Positions 24,924 to 35,500 of a stretch of 64,000 nucleotides of DNA are shown here, piece after piece. The stretch spans positions 1 to 64,000 of the forward strand of contig CAKUFA010000011.1 in the NCBI GenBank assembly GCA_934647165.1. Reading direction: 5' to 3'. Position 1 is the first letter of the stretch; the number at the start of each line of letters is the position of its first letter. Both the position numbers and the translations under genes were made by a program. This DNA is from an uncultured Clostridia bacterium. GTDB taxonomy: Bacteria; Bacillota; Clostridia; Christensenellales; Aristaeellaceae. The notes beneath the pieces are model-generated. The model saw only the letters and a list, made by a program, of their open reading frames with translations, was not told where the DNA came from and made no database searches.

Positions 24924-25292
24924 ATGCCAGGCAAAATACTCACAGAAGCGGAAGAAAGAATTATGGACGTGCTTTGGGAACAATCACCCCGCACAATGAT
25001 GGAAATCACCCATGCGCTGGAGGCTGAAACTGGCTGGACAAAGCATACCGTGACTACGCTGCTGAAACGTATGCTCCAGAAAAAAACGATTTGCATGGAT
25101 GATACCGGGTCTGTGCGCCACTATTCGCCATGCCTGTGCAAGGATGAAATTGCCCGTGAGCAAACACAGTCGCTCCTCAAAAGAATGTTCTCTGGAAAAG
25201 CGTCGCTGCTTGTAGAAAATCTTGTTGAGGATGGAAGCCTCAGCGAAAAAGACCTGCGTGAACTGCTTAAACTTATGGAACATAAAGCGTAG
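24924..25292 (+). CDS. BlaI/MecI/CopY-family transcriptional repressor
   Basis: A 122-residue winged-helix regulator. The family pattern runs LTEAEERIMDVLWEQSPRTMMEIT (about residues 5-28), then TGWTKHTVTTLLKRMLQKKT (about 35-54, the recognition helix and wing) and a C-terminal dimerisation helix region with LVEDGSLSEKDLRELLKLM. The C-terminus lacks the CxCxxxxCxC copper motif of CopY but has a CLC triplet (SPCLCKDEIA). ATG 24924 has GGAGGGGG 7 bases upstream. No BlaR1-type sensor protease or beta-lactamase is adjacent, so it is an orphan. A cop-box-like site overlaps its promoter. Confidence 0.9.
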   Translation: MPGKILTEAEERIMDVLWEQSPRTMMEITHALEAETGWTKHTVTTLLKRMLQKKTICMDDTGSVRHYSPCLCKDEIAREQTQSLLKRMFSGKASLLVENLVEDGSLSEKDLRELLKLMEHKA

Positions 25293-25314
25293 CCATATCA
25301 TTTAAGGCACAGAG

Positions 25315-25350
25315 GTGAAGCCTGAAATAAGGTTTCACTTTTTGTTTTTA
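25315..25350 (+). terminator. intrinsic terminator after the BlaI-family gene
   Basis: An 8-bp stem GTGAAGCC / GGTTTCAC (one G-U pair) is followed by TTTTTGTTTTT. Confidence 0.75.
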
Positions 25351-25403
25351 AAAACATAATTATAGACCGATAAACGACCAAAGTCTAAAAATACAAACCG
25401 AAG

Positions 25404-25439
25404 TCTAAAAAAGAAGGTCTGTGCAAGACACACAGACCT
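25404..25439 (-). terminator. intrinsic terminator after the radical SAM gene
   Basis: On the minus strand a 9-bp stem AGGTCTGTG / CACAGACCT is followed by TCTTTTTT. Confidence 0.8.
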
Positions 25440-25449
25440 CTTGATTGCT

Positions 25450-26574
25450 TTACAAAACGATGTCTCCGGGACGATAACCAGCTGGCAAAGGCTCTTCTTC
25501 CACGAAAGCGAAGGAGGGGTCTTCCAATACTGGCAAGAAAGCCTCGAAAGGCAGCCTGTCAAACTCACAGGCATAGCTGCTTGCACCAAACCAGCCACCC
25601 TCTTTTGCCTTGAGGTTCAAGTCTCGGGCAAATTTGGTGTCGTTGGAACAATCATGCACTACAATTCCCCAGTTTTCCTCGTCGGCCATGCGCATGAAAC
25701 GCATGGTTAATTCCCGGCTCCAAACAGGTGAAAGGTAGCCCTGCCTGCATAAATAGAGATTCTCACCCGCGTAATTATCCAGATTGTTCGCGTTCAGGTG
25801 CAGTTCAGCACAGTTGATAAAGTCCAATCCAGTTGCCAAAATGGTGTCTTTTTTTTGGCCAAATGCTTCGAAGAATGCCGGCGTCATGGGTGTTTCAATG
25901 CCCACCATGGGAATATATTTCTTGGCTAGGCGGATGTTTTCAATTACCTTATCTGCACAGTTGGAGGCGCCAAGGTTAAAGCGTAGCTCGTCCAGCCCGG
26001 CATTGCCTAGCATTTTCAGTGTCTCCTCTGTCGCAAGGGTGCCGTTTGTATACATGTGCTGGTATACGCCAGCTTCTTTGAACTGACGGATTATGTTCTC
26101 ATACAGTTCGATTTCCATGAATGGTTCCAAATACACATAGGCTACACCCGTGGGTTTTTTTTGAATGGACAGTAGCAGCGGAATATCTTTTTCATAGAAT
26201 TTGGTACCGCCAATTTCCCACATGCCATCACCAATGGGCGGGATGCAGTCCAGCACGCCGTAATCATAGCAGAAAGGACAGTTCATGTTGCATTTGTTTG
26301 TTTTGCGGATGGCACTCAATCCTGTTCCAAACAAGCAGCTTTTGCAGCCGCGCGGGAACCGTTCCTCAGGGCCTACATACAACGTGCGCCCTGCTAATGA
26401 TTTCAAATGAGGGATGTCCTTCTGTAACTTTGCACGGCGCACATCTACCGCACGTTCAATTTGAGCCATAACTGCTAGCACAATTTCCTGCTGATGGCAC
26501 ATGAGCGGCTCATCTTCAGGCAGCTGAGCAAAGAATTGAAACCACATGAGTGCGTCCTTTTTGCTGATTTTCAC
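25450..26574 (-). CDS. radical SAM protein of unknown function
   Basis: A 374-residue radical SAM enzyme. The [4Fe-4S]-SAM motif CxxxCxxC is CNMNCPFCYDYG at about residues 96-107, preceded by another pair, GCKSCLFGTG (about 79). Downstream blocks (YVYLEPFMEIELYENIIRQF, HMYTNGTLATEETLKML, ELRFNLGASNCADKVIENI) fit the TIM-barrel strands of the family. No SPASM or twitch cluster with the usual Cys spacing is evident, although single Cys residues occur late. The start is taken as GTG 26574, with GAGG 9 bases upstream. No precursor peptide or partner enzyme lies beside it, so the substrate is unknown. Confidence 0.85.
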   Translation of the reverse strand: MKISKKDALMWFQFFAQLPEDEPLMCHQQEIVLAVMAQIERAVDVRRAKLQKDIPHLKSLAGRTLYVGPEERFPRGCKSCLFGTGLSAIRKTNKCNMNCPFCYDYGVLDCIPPIGDGMWEIGGTKFYEKDIPLLLSIQKKPTGVAYVYLEPFMEIELYENIIRQFKEAGVYQHMYTNGTLATEETLKMLGNAGLDELRFNLGASNCADKVIENIRLAKKYIPMVGIETPMTPAFFEAFGQKKDTILATGLDFINCAELHLNANNLDNYAGENLYLCRQGYLSPVWSRELTMRFMRMADEENWGIVVHDCSNDTKFARDLNLKAKEGGWFGASSYACEFDRLPFEAFLPVLEDPSFAFVEEEPLPAGYRPGDIVL

Positions 26575-26619
26575 AATACTCCACCTCAACATTTGCACAT
26601 CTATGGGATGTTCCAGTTC

Positions 26620-26649
26620 ATTATAACACGCTTTCGGCTTTCCGCACAA
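26620..26649 (-). promoter_or_regulatory. sigma-A promoter of the radical SAM gene
   Basis: Minus strand TTGTGC (26649-26644), 18-base spacer, TATAAT (26625-26620). Confidence 0.55.
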
Positions 26650-26664
26650 GTGCACGGAAATATG

Positions 26665-26696
26665 AAAAAAAGGAGGAGAGCTGTTTCTCCTCCTTT
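26665..26696 (-). terminator. intrinsic terminator of the second trpXYZ-like operon
   Basis: An 11-bp stem AAAGGAGGAGA / TCTCCTCCTTT (26669-26679 with 26686-26696) is followed on the minus strand by a run of seven T. Confidence 0.85.
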
Positions 26697-26704
26697 GGGA
26701 TGGT

Positions 26705-27499
26705 TTAACCAAGCAGCATGCGGTCGTTGTTGAGTGCGCTTCCACTGGCTTTTTCAAACATGACAAGCAAATCTTCCACCCCAATGCGCTGTTTGGTATC
26801 GGCATTGATGTCCAGCATAACTTTTCCTTCATGCATCATAATGGTTCTGTTGCCGTATTGCAGGGCATCCTTCATGTTGTGGGTTACCATCATGGCGGTC
26901 AGATGGTTATCATGAATGATCTTCCGCGTTAGATTCAATACATTTTTGGCAGTTTTAGGATCAAGGGCAGCCGTATGCTCATCCAGCAGCAACAACTTGG
27001 GCTTTTGCAGCGTTGCCATCAGCAGCGTCAGTGCTTGCCGCTGGCCGCCGGACAAAAGGCCGACTTTGCTTGCCATGCGGTTTTCCAAACCAAGCCCCAG
27101 CATAGCCAGCTTATCACGATATTCGGCACGTTCTTTGGCGGTGATGCCCCAACGCAGCGTGCGCTTTTGCCCACGACGATAAGCGAGGGCAAGATTTTCT
27201 TCGATGTCCATGGTAGCTGCTGTACCAATCATAGGATCCTGGAACACGCGGCCGAGATATTTTGCACGCTTGTATTCCGGCAGGCGTGTCACATCCACAC
27301 CGTCGATTGTGATGTTACCCTGGTCAACCGGAAATACACCGGCCACAGCATTGAGCATTGTTGACTTGCCGGCACCGTTTCCACCAATCACGGTCACAAA
27401 GTCACCCGATTCCAAATGAAGATCCAAATCCGTCAAGGCACGCTTTTCCGTGATGGTTCCTGGGTTAAATGTCTTTACAACGTGGTTGATTTCAAGCAT
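26705..27499 (-). CDS. TrpZ-like ABC transporter ATPase (second copy)
   Basis: A 264-residue ATPase parallel to trpZ at 15.9 kb. Walker A is GGNGAGKST (about residue 39), the signature is LSGGQRQALTLLMATL (about 153) and Walker B is LLLLDEHTAALDPKTAKNVL (about 171), with the same DEHTAALD variant. The switch His lies in MMVTHNMKDAL. ATG 27499 has GGGAGG 8 bases upstream and overlaps the permease gene by 8 bases, the same overlap as in the first trpYZ pair. The ligand follows from family resemblance only. Confidence 0.9.
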   Translation of the reverse strand: MLEINHVVKTFNPGTITEKRALTDLDLHLESGDFVTVIGGNGAGKSTMLNAVAGVFPVDQGNITIDGVDVTRLPEYKRAKYLGRVFQDPMIGTAATMDIEENLALAYRRGQKRTLRWGITAKERAEYRDKLAMLGLGLENRMASKVGLLSGGQRQALTLLMATLQKPKLLLLDEHTAALDPKTAKNVLNLTRKIIHDNHLTAMMVTHNMKDALQYGNRTIMMHEGKVMLDINADTKQRIGVEDLLVMFEKASGSALNNDRMLLG

Positions 27500-28418
27500 G
27501 GGCGCTGCCTCCCTTCCTGCCGCGCATGGTGAAGAGTTTGCCTTTCCAGTAAGGCACAGCCAGGAACAACGCCACAACCAACGCCGTGATCATCTTCAGA
27601 TCATTGGTGTTCAATCCGAGCCACAGCACAAGCTGCATTACAATGTAGTAGATTACCGCGCCAATGGACACGGTGACCAGTTTGCCCCAGAAGGAACGGA
27701 ACAGTTTGCCAAGCACCACTTCGCCGATAATCACAGCAGCAAGGCCGATGACAATAGCACCGCGCCCCATGCCGACATCAGCAAAGCCCTGATACTGAGC
27801 CAGCAATGCGCCGGAAAAAGCGACAATACCGTTGGAAAGCATCAGGCCAACCACCTTGGCCGTGCTTGTATTGATGCCCTGCGCCCGTGCCATTTGCGCA
27901 TTGGCTCCTGTTGCACGAAGCGAACAGCCATATTCTGTGCCGAAGAACAGATACAGCAGGGCAATGAGAACCACCGTGAAAGCAAGCAGGATGACGATGG
28001 GGTTCTCCAAAGAAAGCAGCTTCGCGTTGCGCAGCGATACCACTAAGCGATACTTATTTACGCTCACGGGCAGGTTGGCTTTGCTGCTCATAATTCGCAG
28101 GTTGACGGAATACAGCGCAAGCTGTGTCAGAATGCCAGACAAAATGGCCGGTATCCCCATCCCGGTATGCAGAAAGCCGGTCACAAGGCCGCACAGCACA
28201 CCCACGAGGAAGGCAACCAGGAGCGCCACATACACATTGCAGCCGTTGACGATAAGCACAGCAGCCACTGCGCCGCCTGTAGCCATGGAACCGTCCACGG
28301 TCAGGTCGGCCACGTCCAGCACACGATAGGTGATGTAAACGCCGATGGCCATAATGCCCCAGATAACGCCCTGCGAAACTGCGCCTGGCAGTGCGTTGAG
28401 CAGCTTGACAATGTCCAC
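27492..28418 (-). CDS. TrpY-like ABC transporter permease (second copy)
   Basis: A 308-residue membrane protein, same family as trpY. It has the IMAIGVYITYRVL and LDVADLTVDGSMATGGAVAAV blocks (equivalent to the trpY signature) and about eight to nine hydrophobic segments. The start is GTG 28418, 7 bases after AAGGAGG. It follows the binding-protein gene after a 99-base gap with a hairpin and overlaps the ATPase gene by 8 bases. Confidence 0.9.
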   Translation of the reverse strand: MDIVKLLNALPGAVSQGVIWGIMAIGVYITYRVLDVADLTVDGSMATGGAVAAVLIVNGCNVYVALLVAFLVGVLCGLVTGFLHTGMGIPAILSGILTQLALYSVNLRIMSSKANLPVSVNKYRLVVSLRNAKLLSLENPIVILLAFTVVLIALLYLFFGTEYGCSLRATGANAQMARAQGINTSTAKVVGLMLSNGIVAFSGALLAQYQGFADVGMGRGAIVIGLAAVIIGEVVLGKLFRSFWGKLVTVSIGAVIYYIVMQLVLWLGLNTNDLKMITALVVALFLAVPYWKGKLFTMRGRKGGSAHA

Positions 28419-28460
28419 GGGTGTTCCTCCTTTGCAATGAGAAAAAATCTTGCTAACCTA

Positions 28461-28499
28461 CAAAACAAAGCCATGAAGGGGAATGAGCCCTTTCATGGC
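28461..28499 (-). terminator. intercistronic hairpin, probable attenuator, after the binding-protein gene
   Basis: On the minus strand GCCATGAAAGGG / CCCTTCATGGC (one bulged base) is followed by TTTGTTTTG. It lies between binding-protein and permease genes, so partial termination could favour binding-protein mRNA. Confidence 0.6.
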
Positions 28500-28517
28500 C
28501 CTGTTGATTGTTCATTT

Positions 28518-29465
28518 TCAGTCGATGGGTGTGTAACCTTCCGGAACGGTGATGCCGAGCTCCGCACAGTTGGCTGCGTTGTACTTCTTGGTGAAATTAG
28601 GCGCGAATGCAATCTCCATGGTGGATACATCTGCACCGTTTACCAGCACGTCATAGGCCATTTCGCCTGTTTTATAGCCCAAGTCGTAATAGCTGATGGT
28701 CAGCGTTGCCACACCACAGCCGCGGCAGATGCCCTCTTCACCTGCAACAACGGGAACCTTAGCGGGAATGACTACGTTGGCAATGGTTTCGGTATAGGCG
28801 GCGGCGGTGTTGTCAGTGGGGATGTAGATCACATCACACTCGGTAGCTTGCTGCGCCATGGTGGCCACATCGTTGGAATCAGTAAAGGCATATTCCTCGC
28901 AGGTGTAGCCAAGGGCTGTTAGCGCTTCCTTAATCACGCCAATCTGATAGGCTGAATTTGCTTCTGCGGAGCAGAAAAGCAGGCCGACTTTTTTTGCATC
29001 GGGGAAAAGCTCCTGAATCATTTCCGCCTGGCCGTCCAGAGGCGCAAGGTCGCTGGTGCCGGACACATTCAGCTCCGTATAGCCTTTCCAATCTGCGATG
29101 TCCAGCGCCGTGCCGTAGTGCGAAATGGAGGTGCCAAGAATCGGAATATCAGCCGTGGCGCTCACGGAGGCCTGCAGGGCTGGCGTAGCGTTGGCCATGA
29201 TCAGATCAACGCCGCCGGATACAAAGTCGTTGGCGATAATAGCGCAGTTGGCTGCATCACCGGAAGCATTTTTTTCATCAAAGGTGACCTTATCGCCAAG
29301 TTTTTCCGTCAATGCATCACGGAAACCCTTGGTGGCTGCATCCAGCGCTTCATGCTGCACAAATTGCAGAATGCCCACCGTGTACGTTTTGTCCTCAGCC
29401 ATTGCACATACGGCACAGCTGAGAAGCATACACAGGGTTAAAATCATCGCAGTCAGCTTTTTCAT
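28518..29465 (-). CDS. TrpX-like ABC transporter substrate-binding protein (second copy)
   Basis: A 315-residue binding protein of the same family as trpX. Its signal peptide spans about residues 1-23, ending AMAED. The segment LLSC resembles a lipobox only weakly (Leu at -2), so type I cleavage at AMA seems more likely. The mature part starts YTVGILQFVQHEALDAATKGF, matching trpX, and has IPILGTSISHYG (about 103) and VGLLFCSAEANS. ATG 29465 has AAGGAGGG 8 bases upstream. There is no T-box before it, so unlike trpX it should not respond to uncharged tRNA-Trp. Substrate: probably an aromatic or hydrophobic amino acid (inference). Confidence 0.88.
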   Translation of the reverse strand: MKKLTAMILTLCMLLSCAVCAMAEDKTYTVGILQFVQHEALDAATKGFRDALTEKLGDKVTFDEKNASGDAANCAIIANDFVSGGVDLIMANATPALQASVSATADIPILGTSISHYGTALDIADWKGYTELNVSGTSDLAPLDGQAEMIQELFPDAKKVGLLFCSAEANSAYQIGVIKEALTALGYTCEEYAFTDSNDVATMAQQATECDVIYIPTDNTAAAYTETIANVVIPAKVPVVAGEEGICRGCGVATLTISYYDLGYKTGEMAYDVLVNGADVSTMEIAFAPNFTKKYNAANCAELGITVPEGYTPID

Positions 29466-29531
29466 ATGGGAAACCCTCCTTCAAAACCTACTTGCGGTGC
29501 GGTATTGCGCGCCGCCGTTACTACAAGGGGG

Positions 29532-29560
29532 AGTTTATCCCTTTCCGACATGGATGTCAA
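29532..29560 (-). promoter_or_regulatory. sigma-A promoter of the second trpXYZ-like operon
   Basis: Minus strand TTGACA (29560-29555), 17-base spacer, TAAACT (29537-29532). The leader before the start codon is only about 60 bases, too short for a T-box. Confidence 0.75.
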
Positions 29561-29596
29561 GGCCGGGCAAAAGAAAGGACAAAAAGAATACAAACA

Positions 29597-32500
29597 CTAA
29601 TCCAGCGGGAAGCGAACCTGGTGGATGTGCCCATCGTCATGGATTGCAATGGGATCGGCTGCCTTTTCACCATCGCAGCTTGCCTGGCGGATCGCTCTTG
29701 CTGCCTCCACATGCCAGGTAGATGCGCCTGCATGAAGCGTGAGGGTCAGACTGTCCCATGCTTCCGGCACATGGGCGTGCAGGGCTAGTGTATTGCCGTT
29801 CCATTCCATGCCAAGCAGACCTTCCATTATTGTCATGTAGGCCAAAGCCGCTGTGCCTGCGGAAGCATACATTGCATCGGCAGCCGGGATATGCTCCCAG
29901 GCCGCCCTCCACCGCCCGGCCGACGCTAAAGCCGCGGCAGCCAGCGCGTCTTCCATCGTATAGGTGCGGCCAGATACCGGCAAGGCTTGTATGCGCTGCA
30001 TCAGGGCATCATCCTCCGGGAAAGCAAGTGCTGCCAGGCACATCACCTGTTTGCCGGAGAATGCATCCTGCCTGAGAACGTTCTTGGGACGAAGATTTTT
30101 TTGCAGAGCGTCAAGTGCTTCGCGGGTCTTTTCATCAGCGCCAAAGACAGATGCGTAGGCTTCCAGTCCAAGGAAGCGCAGCAGCAGCGTTTCCGCATTT
30201 TGCGTATCAACTGGAGCGGACAGCGCTTCACGGCACGCATCGTGCAACGTATGTGGTGGGCTCGATGCAATGTCTGCCTCAAGAAAAGCTGTGTCCGGAC
30301 AATGTGCCGCAACTTGCCACACAACCAGCGGCAGCAGCGGTGAAGAATTCCCAGCCATTTGCAGCAGCCGCTCAACAGCCTGTTTCGGCTCTGTCATAGC
30401 CCATGCGGCAATGGCAAGCAAATCCGTTGGTAAAGCTCGCATGGCATATGGCAATATGCGGTTAACCAACAAGTTGAGCCCTGCGTCGGGCGTTTGCACC
30501 CATAGGCGTCCAAGGCGCATTGACCATTGCTGGCGAATGCTTCGAAGTATAGCCGATGCACCGTTGCTTTGCACTTCCTGGCAGGCTGCCTCCGCATCAT
30601 CCATTTGCTGTGACATGCCGAGCAGAAATATGGCGGATCCATGCTCCATACCGTTCAGATGGATTGTTTGTTCCAGTACGGCGACGGTTCCCATGCTTTC
30701 CTCGTGCCCGGCAACACAGACCTCCTTGCTCCATAACCCGGCAAAAGAAGTTTCGCTCATGATACGCACGCTGGCTGTGCTTTTCAGGGCAAAGAGCCAT
30801 CCGGTTCGACGGATGTGCGGGCTTTGAACGGTTACTCCGTTTGTTACAGGCGTGAGAAAAGCTTCGGCGGTATGGCCACCTGGGCGGAAACGAACGCCAA
30901 GCAGCAGGCGAAGCTTCCGTTTTTCTTGCTTCCGGTTATCAATGTGCACGATGCGCATACCGCAACAGCGCCCGGGTATCCATGCGGCTGTCAGCGAAAT
31001 ATCCAGCTCGTTCCCAATGCTGCGATAGCTGACCATTCCAGCGCCGAATTGTGTGCGATAGGAGGCGCCGCCGCCCATGGGTGCAGGCGTAAGCGAACGC
31101 CATGCGCCTTTTTCTTCCATAAGGAAACATTCGGAGTCCGTGCCTTCCGTGAGGATGTTGTCGCCGCAGGTGGTTCCATGGAAACCAGTTGCTCCTGCCT
31201 GCAAGGTATTATCATCCTCTGCAACCATGTGAAGCACCGTTTCTGGTACGCAGGTGCGATCGTTTTCCAGCAAAAATACCGGATCGCCTGTTTGCTCCTG
31301 AAAGCCATTGCTGCCATGCTTGAGCAGCAGGTTCTCTGCAGGCAGGGAATGGGCGCCCCTGCATTCGGATTCTTCCAACGGCAGAAGCGGTACTGTCATA
31401 TTATCCAACTGCTGACGTATGTCCATGCCTTCGTATAGGATAAGGCGCGATGCTGCATCTAACGTAGCACGAAGGTTGTCAGGCAGCGCGGAAGCACGCC
31501 ATGCCTTTGCATCACTTGTGCCAAGTGGGGCGGCGGCCAGCAAAGTCTCTGCTGTGTGAAGCGCCTGTGCAGCGCCGCCACCCTGGCAAAGCACGCACAG
31601 ATGCACGGGCAGCCCCAGCAGCGCCATCCAGCCGGCCAACTGTGCGCTTTGCAGCACCAGCTGACAGCCTGCCTCGGAAGCAATATATAACGTCAGGATG
31701 GGCTTCTCGTCACCAAGGCCAAGGGCTGCCAGCGAAGAGGCGGGCAACACAAGCGGTGCAACTGCACCTTGGTGCGTTTGACCAGAGAACAGCAGCATTC
31801 CAAAGGCACGGCTAAGTTCACCGGCCAAACGCTGGTTTAAACCAACGGAATCTGTCAGCACACGACTGTGCAGTTTTGCCAGCATCAGGATTTCCTCAAG
31901 TTGTGATGCATCTGTCCAGCTGTACTTTTGTGTTCCTGTCAAAAAGACCAGCGTTTGCTGACTGCGACCGGGCAAACGGATCCGTGCACGGAAGGAGAAG
32001 CAGGGCTGCTCTGGCTCTTCTGGCAGAATGTCAGCCATAGATTGCATGAAACCGGCTGGATGGTATACATCGCCGCTCCAGAAGCGTACCGCGTCCGTGC
32101 ATACGGTCAGTGCTTCCAACCCTTCCTCAACCTGCAAGGTATAACGGAGCGTTTCTCCGTTTGCGAGGGTGCACGTCAGGACGTTGGCGGCACTTCGCTG
32201 CACACAGTTCCCTGCCAGCTTCGGGTCAAGCGGCACAATGCTTGCAACTTCTACCACATGCTCCTGTGCTGCGCGGTTTTCCAACGTCAATGCCTGCACA
32301 AACTGACCGTGCAGCGGTTCTACCGTCACGGAAAGGCGCATTTGCAGCCAACCGGCACTTCGGCAAAAAGCGGCATGTCCTTCTTCGAAACGCACTTCTC
32401 CTTTGAGGGTCGGATCGGTTGGCTGAAAGATGTTCGTGCCATCCATCACATAGAGGCGCGGTCCCTCCGCGGCAATAGCGCGGCCGGTGAAGCAAGTCAT

Positions 32501-35500
32501 GCGCTGCCCATTCCGGAACAGCGCGCCAGCTCCTTGCGCGGTCATCAGCAGGGTGCTGCCGCCACCGCCAAGAAGAAACGCATCCACAGGTGTACATAGG
32601 GTTTGCGCAGTACGTGCAAAGGAAGCTTCCGGCGGACGAACATACTCCGGAAGGCTTACAATCGGAGGTAAAACATGGGTGTTCTGTCCAAGCAGATGCA
32701 GAATACTGAGCCATGCATCCACTCCCGGAAGGCTGCAAAACAATGCCTGCAATCCGCCCGGAACCAGGGCGTTGCATGCTGCGCAAAGTGTCATTCCCTG
32801 ATGCGCGGCATCATAACATTTGACAATCATTTGCTTCGTGCCTTCCGGCAAATGCCCGCGCTCCATATCAACGCTGTCAAAAAAACCCAAACGCCCCATT
32901 GCTCCCATTCCTTTGAGGCGAATGAGGCTATGCACGGCTTGCTCGGCGGCAAAAGACAGGCATAAAGCAGAGGCATACGGCGCAACCACATTTTCGCTTG
33001 CCGTTTGATGCAGGGCAAGAGCGTTTAGTCCTGCATGTATAGGACGGTAACGTATGCCCGTTGTGAATCCCCAGGCCATGCAGGAAGATACGCCAAATAC
33101 GCCATCTGTATTATGCCGTATCTGCGCACTGATTGCGCCATGGAGACTGCGTTCCAGGGCGCACAAAGGTGGATAGGGAAGGAGCAGTGCTGGAGCGAGA
33201 TACTCCGCCATGCTGCCTCTTGCACTTAAAAACGTCGTGTAACCGTTTGCTTTCACGGCCAAAGGCATCATGCTCTCCAGCATGGACGGAGGAGCTGCAC
33301 GGCGTAAAATCGCAAGAAAGCATGCCGGTAGACTGCTTGATGCCAGACTATCAATGTGCCCGAAAGGCGCTTCTTCTGGAAGAGAAACACTGTTTACCAG
33401 CAACCTGGCAGACCTGTCCATCAGCGGAGCAAAATCCATAGCGCCGGCAAGTTCGTCCAACCGCGCGGGCAAGGCCTGGTGGTTTTCGGACAAGCGGTGC
33501 ATTTGCGCGCGAAGCATCTGTGCTGCACACATGAGCGCTGCACACACAAGGCCGCAGTCCTCTGTCCGAATCTGCGCGGGGTCGACGGGCACAAGATCAG
33601 CAAGACCATAGTGCGCATAGAGCATGCCGTGCCATTTGGGCAGTGCCTCCAACGTGTCACATTGCCGGGATAACCGCTGCGCCATTTCTTCAGGTGACAG
33701 CATGCCCAACATACAAGCCGACACACAGGCCAGTAAGCCGTAACCGATGGCTTGCGCTGATGTTTCACCCGTCATACCGGCGGCAGGATCAACCTGCAAC
33801 GCGGATGGCGGTAAAAAATGATGGGCGCTAACCATGGTTTCATCAAAAAAGCACCATGTTTTGCGTGCCACTTCCATCACAAAGGCATTTTCCTGCGGGT
33901 CAAGCGGTGCTTGCGGCCGAAAAGGAGTTTCCAAGCGGCGGATCATCAGCGGATACGCGGCAAACAGGACGCTTATAAACAGTGCCAAAGGCTCAGGTAT
34001 ACCGCGTATGGCCAGCACGCCTGTTAAAATAGCCGCAAACACCTGGCTCCAGTCGGTCAAAGTGCCGATAGATTCCGGCAGTGTAAACTTCCGCGACGAA
34101 TGCGCCTGCCTGTGTTGAGACAATCTTTGCAGCAAAGTGTGCACATACCCGGCGCTGCGCCGCGGCAAAAGGCATAACCGGGCCAATATACCGGGAAACG
34201 CCTGCCATCTTTTTTTCAGCAGCAAATCCACTTTAGGCCAGAAAAGAACAAACAGCAGCAGTCCCGGTTCGTGCGCGAAGGCGGAAAAAAGCAAAAGTCC
34301 CATCTGGCATAGAGGCAAAAGCGTTTCAAGTATCTGTGCGCGCAGGTGTCGCTTATCACTTTTTGAAAGAGGGTTTTTTCGCGCACCGTTTTGATCCTTC
34401 ACATAAGGAAAGAGCCATGGCAGCAGCCGAAATACTGCCCATGCACGCTGGCTCTCTTTTTCCAGCACTTCTTCCACCGTTTCGGACGTATCTTCGGTAA
34501 ACACAGCCTGCGGATCTGTCATGCAACCGGCTAACAAACCCTCCAGCATGGATAGGGTCATGCTGCCAGTCTTTGGCAACTGCTCGGCAGTGCTTTCCAG
34601 CAATGCCGCTGGGTGATAAAGCCCAACGCCTTCGAACAGATGGATGCCCGGATATTCGTTATACTGCTCCTCATGCTGCATGAGCGCCAAGGTTTTATCA
34701 TTTGTGTGCAAGCGGCAGGCCAGGCGCGGGCAGAGGATACTGATCCCTTTTGCGCCGTGCCTGGTTTGTATTCGCTGGTTCAAAGGATGGGCCAGCAGGC
34801 CGATAAGCGATGTCAGGCTATCCGGTATAGGGAGTGTGTCTTCTCGAATGCTCAGCACGTAGGCGTAACGCCTGTGCAATGTGTTTGGCGGAATGGTGGC
34901 GGCATCAAAGGTATCGCTGCACATTCCATCCGCAAGCAGGTGGTTCAATGCATCCAAGGCTCCGTGCCGCCCTCCGCGCGGGGCAAAGCAGCGACGTTTT
35001 TCGTTCCATGCTCGCTGCCGCTGCATGTAAAAGAAATGCCGTGTTGGGGCATCCAGCACCGATATTGCCTGCTGCACAGCGGACACAATGGCCGTGTCGC
35101 CGCCACTTTGGCACGTCATACAGGCAGTGTAATCGCTCAGAAGCAGACAGTCGATAGCCCCGGGCGGGCAAGCTTCCCGCGCTGTAAGCAGCTGCCGCAC
35201 CATGTGCACAGCCTGTGCAGGCTCCGTCAGGGTACAAGGCAATACCAGCAGGGTACGGCATTCTTCTGTGATTTCCGAAACGTTCAACTGCAAGCGTGGC
35301 GAGCTTGGGAAAAAACGCCGGGTTATGCAGTTGATAAGAGTATGCAAACCGACGCTCCATATCGGCAGAAACAACGCCAGCAGCCATGGCGCATAGCCAA
35401 GCAGCAGCACAAGCACCGCTGCCGCGATGTTCGCGATGCCCATGACGGTATATTGCACCGTTTCCCGGTGATGGTGTATCCATAACCGTATGCGGCCATG

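Noticed and set aside
25351..25404. near-duplicate CGAAGTCTAAAAA and CAAAGTCTAAAAA
   Set aside because: Only two imperfect copies within AT-rich intergenic sequence, no link to a known site.
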